Shown here in pieces: positions 59,431 to 64,000 of a DNA stretch of 64,000 nucleotides; positions within the stretch are counted from its first letter, which is position 1, and each line of letters begins with the position of its first letter. The position numbers and the translations under genes are program-made. The stretch comes from Pseudisothecium myosuroides (taxonomy: Eukaryota > Streptophyta > Bryopsida > Hypnales > Lembophyllaceae). The notes beneath the pieces were generated by a model that saw nothing but the letters and a program-made list of their open reading frames with translations, made no database searches and had not been told where the DNA came from. The stretch lies in contig OX637288.1 in the NCBI GenBank assembly GCA_951799445.1, forward strand, positions 28,623,288 to 28,687,287. The letters run 5' to 3'.

Positions 59431-60068
59431 CCCCTAAATGCCCGAGGCATCAAATTCTAGTGTTGACAAAATTCTGAAGTTTAAGTAGAACCTGACCAAT
59501 TTACTATTTTTAGTAGCTTATATTTTTGAAAAGTTCTTTTTGAAGTCTATTTTTAGCATCAAGTATCTGATTTTGAAAATGAATGATTACGATTTTGTTT
59601 TCAAGATTTTGTGTAAGGGTGTCCATTGCAAAGCTCGATTTTCTAGTTTTGAGGGCTCTTGGAAAAGAGCCTCAAATACAATAGATCTTGAAGATAAAAT
59701 CACATTAGAAGTTTGTTATTAAAAATTATAGAATAGATTTTCAGAAGCCATAAATTGATTGGAATTATCCATATTATGCCCTTTAACCTTATATTTTTTT
59801 GATGACCAATTTTTTAGATTTGACATGTGAAAGAAGATTGAAAGATTTCTAAACACTTTCACAATTTTAACATCCACCAATATTATTATTTTTTAATCCA
59901 TAAGTGATATTATTGTGTATTCTTTTTCCATGTGATCTCTAAAATATCTAGTTTGAATTTGTGTGGTTACAATTCAAAAAAGTTTGATAAAACTTATCAA
60001 AATGTTGTCTTTTTGTTCAATTTAGAACAAATTTCAGGAAGCTCAAAAAAGGCCTTGGACACTTAAGG
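59431..60068. mobile_element. CCCCTAAATGCCC-ended TIR element (R4), 638 bp
   Basis: Left end CCCCTAAATGCCCGAGGC after TTAA (59427-59430); the decayed right end is GGCCTTGGACACTTAAGG. Collinear with R2 minus its nested insertion. Noncoding. Confidence 0.7.
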
Positions 60069-60511
60069 ATTATCGTCAGTCAAACCCCAGAACTGGAATT
60101 GAAGGCCAGCATGGATTTCGGCCATTATCCATTTCTTGAAAAGAAGGGACGCAAGTTCCAAATTTTGGAAAACTATTTTCAACATTAAATTGAATTTGGT
60201 TGCTTTTAGTTTGACTACAAGGCAAAGCTACTCCTAGAATGTAGATTCTTCCAACTCATGTGTATAAGCTTGTTGAAATAAGGAGACTTGTTTTTATTAT
60301 GGGATGTCAATTTTGTCAAGTGGGTGTTCAATTTTGTGCAAAAGTGATATGTCTAGTTTTCTAGGGTATAATGCCTTTGCTCAAGACATGTGGTTGCTTT
60401 GGCTTTTACTAGTTCTTATATCATATGTTTGAATTTCCTTTGAACCTAAAATTTGAAAATAAACAAAGGTGTCTTGAATTCCCAAACCATCTTTCTTCAA
60501 AATACTAATAG

Positions 60512-60671
60512 ATGGTCAATTTCATTAAAATGGCGGTATTCCATTATAATGGCACAACATTCTATTAAAATGGCACTGAATTTGTCAAAGATAACACTGC
60601 ATTCCATTAAAATGGCATAGAATGTGTTACAAATGGCAAAATAATACCGCCATTTTAACAAAATTGACCAT
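60512..60671. mobile_element. ATGGYCAATTTC-ended MITE with 4-bp target duplication, 160 bp
   Basis: Starts ATGGTCAATTTCATTAAAAT and ends inverted ...AACAAAATTGACCAT. ATAG lies on both sides (60508-60511 and 60672-60675). Copy A at about 49,760 reads ACTAATAGGGTCTTAAA without it, an empty site. The interior repeats CATTCCATTAAAATGGCA-like words. Confidence 0.92.
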
Positions 60672-61350
60672 ATAGGGTCTTAAATAATACAATACATCAA
60701 AAATCTACATAATTAAAGACATCTAAAATCCTTTCAACCAAAATAATATCCACAATTAAATATGTCAATCAATCATACTCTTGTATTCGATAATAATACA
60801 AGGAGTGAATTCCCTAGGTTTTGAAGTACCATATTGCACATTGACAAAGTATGCTTGTGGGAGGCACGATTGTAAGCCATTTTCACTCAATTACTTGAAA
60901 TACATTATCTTTGGTTAAAAGCAGTATGAATGTGGTTGATAAGGATAATCCTAAATTCAATCATTTGCCCTTGAATGTCTAGATGACTCATTGAAAGGAA
61001 ATCATTTATATTGTCTTTCAAAGCACTGACTAGAAAAAATTTCAATCATATCTTGATATGTGTTGACTTTTGTTTGGTAGAGAGCAATGCTATGGTTAGT
61101 AGAGTATACAATTTGATGTATAAATTAACATTTTGAACCAAAAGGAGCCCATAAAAAGCATCTTCTTTCTTCTTATATCCATTGATATATTACATGAATT
61201 TTCTTAAAGTTTTTTCAAGAAATAGTAATTGAATGAAGTATTTTATTACAACACTCATCATCCATCTATTGGATGGTTCAACACTTAAGAACTAACCCCT
61301 AAAGGATGTTGCAAACATTTTTTCTCTTTTGAATGACTTCATTTCAGACT

Positions 61351-64000
61351 AATGTGCCGTTGCCACAACAAAAGAAAATAATTTTTAATTTGTTAAAACC
61401 TTTGAAGTTCAATAACTTTTACACTGTAGTGTGAGAGGTTGCATTCTTGTTACAAATAGAAAGCTCTATGCACAAAGGAGTGCAAGGGCTTTGTTTTCTA
61501 GCATTTGGACATGCGATGTAAAAGTTATGTTTTAAAAAAAATAAAAGATTACTTAATATAATTATTTAATTTTAAAAATCCATAACATTTGCACCATAGG
61601 TCCAAAGGCCACAAAACTGGCACAAAATAGAAAGCTCTATGCACAAAAGAGTGCAAAGGCTTTGTTATATGGTGTTTCAACACACAATGTGAAAGTTATG
61701 TTTTTTCCAAAATAATTGAAAATTTAATTCAATTTTATGATTCATAAAAAGTTTGATATTCAAGAACTTCCACACCGTAGGTTTAAACGCCACAAAACAA
61801 AGTCCATGTATCCCACCTTGCAAAGAATTTTGGAGCGGTACCAAGAATGCCGCCGGAGGCCTCACAATTTCTTAGATTGCAATGTATTAAGCAAAACAAA
61901 CAACCTAATTTAAGGTATAGACTAGTATGCCATGTGCCGTTGCCACAACAAAAATAAAAGTAATAAGAATAATTTTCTAATTTTGTTTAATTCATTTAAA
62001 CTTTGAAATTCAATACCTTTTACATTATAGTGTGAGAGGTTGCGTTCTTGGTACAAATAGAAAGCTCTATGCACCAACTATGCATAAAGGAGTGCAAAAA
62101 CTTTGTTTTGTGGCGTTTGGACATGCAATGTAAAAGTTATTGTTTTTCCAAAATAAAAGATAATTTAATTCAATTTTTTGATTAGAAAAATGCATAACTT
62201 TCACACAGTAGGTCCAAACAGCACGAAATTGGCATAAATAGAAAGTTTTATGCATGAAGGAGGGGAAAGGCTTTGTTTTGTGGCATTTGGACATGTGATG
62301 TGAAAGTTATGTTTTTTCCAAAATAATTAATTTAATTCAATTTTATGATTCATAAAAACTTTGAAATTCAATAACTTCCGCACTGTAGGTTTAAACTCCA
62401 CAAAACAAAGTCCATGCACCCCTCCTTGCCAAGAGCTTTCAAACGGTACTAAAAACACTACTAGACACCTTACAATTCCTTAGATCTTAGCTTTTCAAAC
62501 AAAACAAACAACCTAACTTAAGGTATAGACTAGTGTGCCTTGTGCTATTGGCACAACCAAAAAAAGTAAAAATAATGTTTTAATTTTTAATATATTAAAA
62601 TTTTTGAAATTCAATACCTTTCGTACCGTTGTGTGAGAGGTTGCGTTCTTGGTACATATAAAAATTCTTGGTATATAGAAAGCTCTATTACACAAAGGAG
62701 TGCAAGGGATTTGTTTCATGGCGTTTGGGCACGCAACGAGAAATTTATGTTTTTTCCAAAATAAAAGATAATTTAATTCAATTTCTTGATTCATAAAAAC
62801 TTTGAAATTCAATAACTTTTACACTGTATGTCCAAACGTCACGAAACAAAGTCTGTGCATCCTTCCTTTCTAAGAGCTTTCCAACGGTATCAAGAGCGTT
62901 GTCAACACCCCACAATTTGTAACATCTCAACGTATCAAACAAACAAAACGAAACAAACAACCTAATTTAAAGTATAGACTAGCTAGTGTGCCTTTGTGTT
63001 GCTGCCACAATCAAAAGAAAAGAAAAATAATATATTTAATTTTTTAATTCAAAAATAGCTTTTTTATATACAAAGGAGTGCAAAGGGCTTTGATGCGGTG
63101 GAAGAGGTTGCGTTCTTGATGTGAATAAAAAGCTCTATACATAAAGGAGTACTAAGAGCCTTACAGTGGCATGTGGACACGCTATGTGAAAGTTACAAGC
63201 ACTATAAGAAACCCCCATTTTAGGTGACGAGCCCTAATTTTTATGACAGATTTTAAGTGATGTCAATGTTGACGATCCAAAATTTTTATGTCAACAAAAA
63301 TGTCCAATATAACATCAATGTTGACATAAAAACATTGGATTGTCAATATTGATGTTACGTTGTACATTTTTGTTGACATAAAAAATTTGGATTGTCAACA
63401 TTGATATCACCTAAAATCCATCATAAAAAATTAAGGCTCCATCACAAAGTTTAGACCCTATGATTTGGCAACAATTATCGTGCGGTTATCGTTGTTTCAT
63501 GGGTTCGTACCATAATCGCAGACTTAGTGTATTTTTACGCACTGAATCAATGCAAAAACAATGAATATCAATAGCGTATGGTTTATGTACTTTAACTATA
63601 CAATTGTTGTGTCAAAACTGCACAGCAATCATATAGTTAAAGTACATAAACTGTACGCTATTGATATTCATTGTTTTCGCACTGATTCAGTGCGTAAAAA
63701 TACACTGAGTCAGTGCGATTATGGTACGAATCCATGAAACAACGATAACCGCACGATAATTGTTGCCAAATCGTAGGGTCTAAACTTTGTAATGTCGTCA
63801 CCTAAAACGGTTTTTTTTTATAGTGAAGGTTTTTAAAAAAAAAAGGTAATTTAATTCAATTTTCAAATTCATATAAAACTTTAAAATTCTATAACATTTA
63901 TACTAAAGGTCCAAACGCCACAAAACAAACTCTGTGCACCCTTTTTTGCTAAGAGCTTTTGAACGGTACCAATAGTGCCGCCAAACACCTCATGGTTTGT
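61351..64000. repeat. degenerate tandem array, ~0.45-0.6 kb units
   Basis: Units begin near 61351, 61931, 62531 and 62985 at GTGCC(G/T)TTG..GCCACAAC-like words and end with AACAAACAACCTAA followed by AAGTATAGACTAG-like. Within each unit GTGAGAGGTTGC, AGAAAGCTCTAT, AAAGGAGTGCAA and a GTCCAAACGCCACAAAAC-like motif recur, often twice. The fourth unit is split by the element at 63200 and runs off the window. No coding sequence. Confidence 0.8.
63200..63825. mobile_element. CACTA-type element, 626 bp, made of two adjacent hairpins
   Basis: Starts CACTATAAGAAACCCCC with TTTTAGGTGACGA inside; the right end is the inverted TCGTCACCTAAAACGG...TATAGTG. AAG flanks both ends (63197-63199 and 63826-63828), a 3-bp target duplication. 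The interior is two separate long inverted repeats: 63229-63439 (arms ~100 bp) and 63447-63789 (arms ~155 bp, about 90% alike). Noncoding. It interrupts the fourth unit of the tandem array. Confidence 0.9.

Larger units (their letters stand above)
53905..61350. repeat. segmental duplication, copy B
   Basis: Second copy of 41795-50442. The left break falls inside a truncated R element (53905-54199). The right break abuts the tandem array at 61351. Present only in copy B: elements at 54782, 55171 and 60512, a local tandem duplication (58328-59010 against 59045 onward) and the telomere-type tract at 59011-59038. Confidence 0.9.

Noticed and set aside
63515..63530. tRNA-like T-arm word GGGTTCGTACC
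   Set aside because: It lies in an arm of the CACTA hairpin; no acceptor stem or anticodon arm fits around it.
1..64000. CRISPR arrays, operons, ribosome binding sites, prokaryotic terminators
   Set aside because: The window is eukaryotic nuclear DNA with introns; the tandem repeats seen lack the regular repeat-spacer pattern.

Overview
The window looks like nuclear DNA of a land plant. The evidence is spliced genes with GT/AG introns, an apoplastic glyoxal oxidase-type protein, a subfamily XI-type leucine-rich repeat receptor kinase, fasciclin proteins, plant-type CACTA and Stowaway elements, and a short TTTAGGG-type telomeric tract. Short introns in AT-rich, repeat-laden DNA with about one gene per 12 kb would suit a bryophyte or another seed-free plant. 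That placement is only an inference; no organelle or prokaryotic feature is seen.

Layout: 1-150 may hold the last exon of a gene entering from the left. 150-10,480 is AT-rich repeat DNA: diverged direct and inverted repeats, a CACTA-type hairpin element (4043-4264), a pair of ~1.2 kb direct repeats (6.8 and 8.6 kb) and a hairpin element with a 9-bp target duplication (9809-10078). 11,631-17,884 (+) is a 17-exon TMCO4/DUF726-like gene in which one exon and its intron are duplicated in tandem. 17.9-29.1 kb is repeat DNA, including a 1.4 kb terminal-inverted-repeat element and a tiny LINE tail. 29,111-32,192 (+) is a two-exon glyoxal oxidase-like gene with all five expected copper/radical residues and a hairpin element in its intron. 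33,968-38,001 (-) is a five-exon LRR receptor kinase with an RD-type kinase domain.

41.8-61.35 kb is dominated by a direct segmental duplication (41,795-50,442 and 53,905-61,350). Each copy carries one fasciclin-domain gene with an intact reading frame (46,043-46,861 and 56,872-57,747). The two copies have gained different transposable elements, so each supplies an empty site that fixes the ends and target duplications of elements in the other. The second copy also contains a local tandem duplication whose junction carries four telomere-type heptamers, and one arm of it lacks a ~0.64 kb element with a clean single TTAA at the empty site. 61.35-64 kb is a degenerate ~0.6 kb tandem array interrupted by a 626-bp CACTA-type element built of two adjacent hairpins.

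The genes do not form one pathway. The glyoxal oxidase, receptor kinase and fasciclins are all predicted to be secreted or at the cell surface. I found no convincing new multi-gene system. The strongest unusual signals are the in-frame exon duplication, the telomere-repeat-scarred junction, and several non-autonomous element families whose insertions can be read directly against empty sites.
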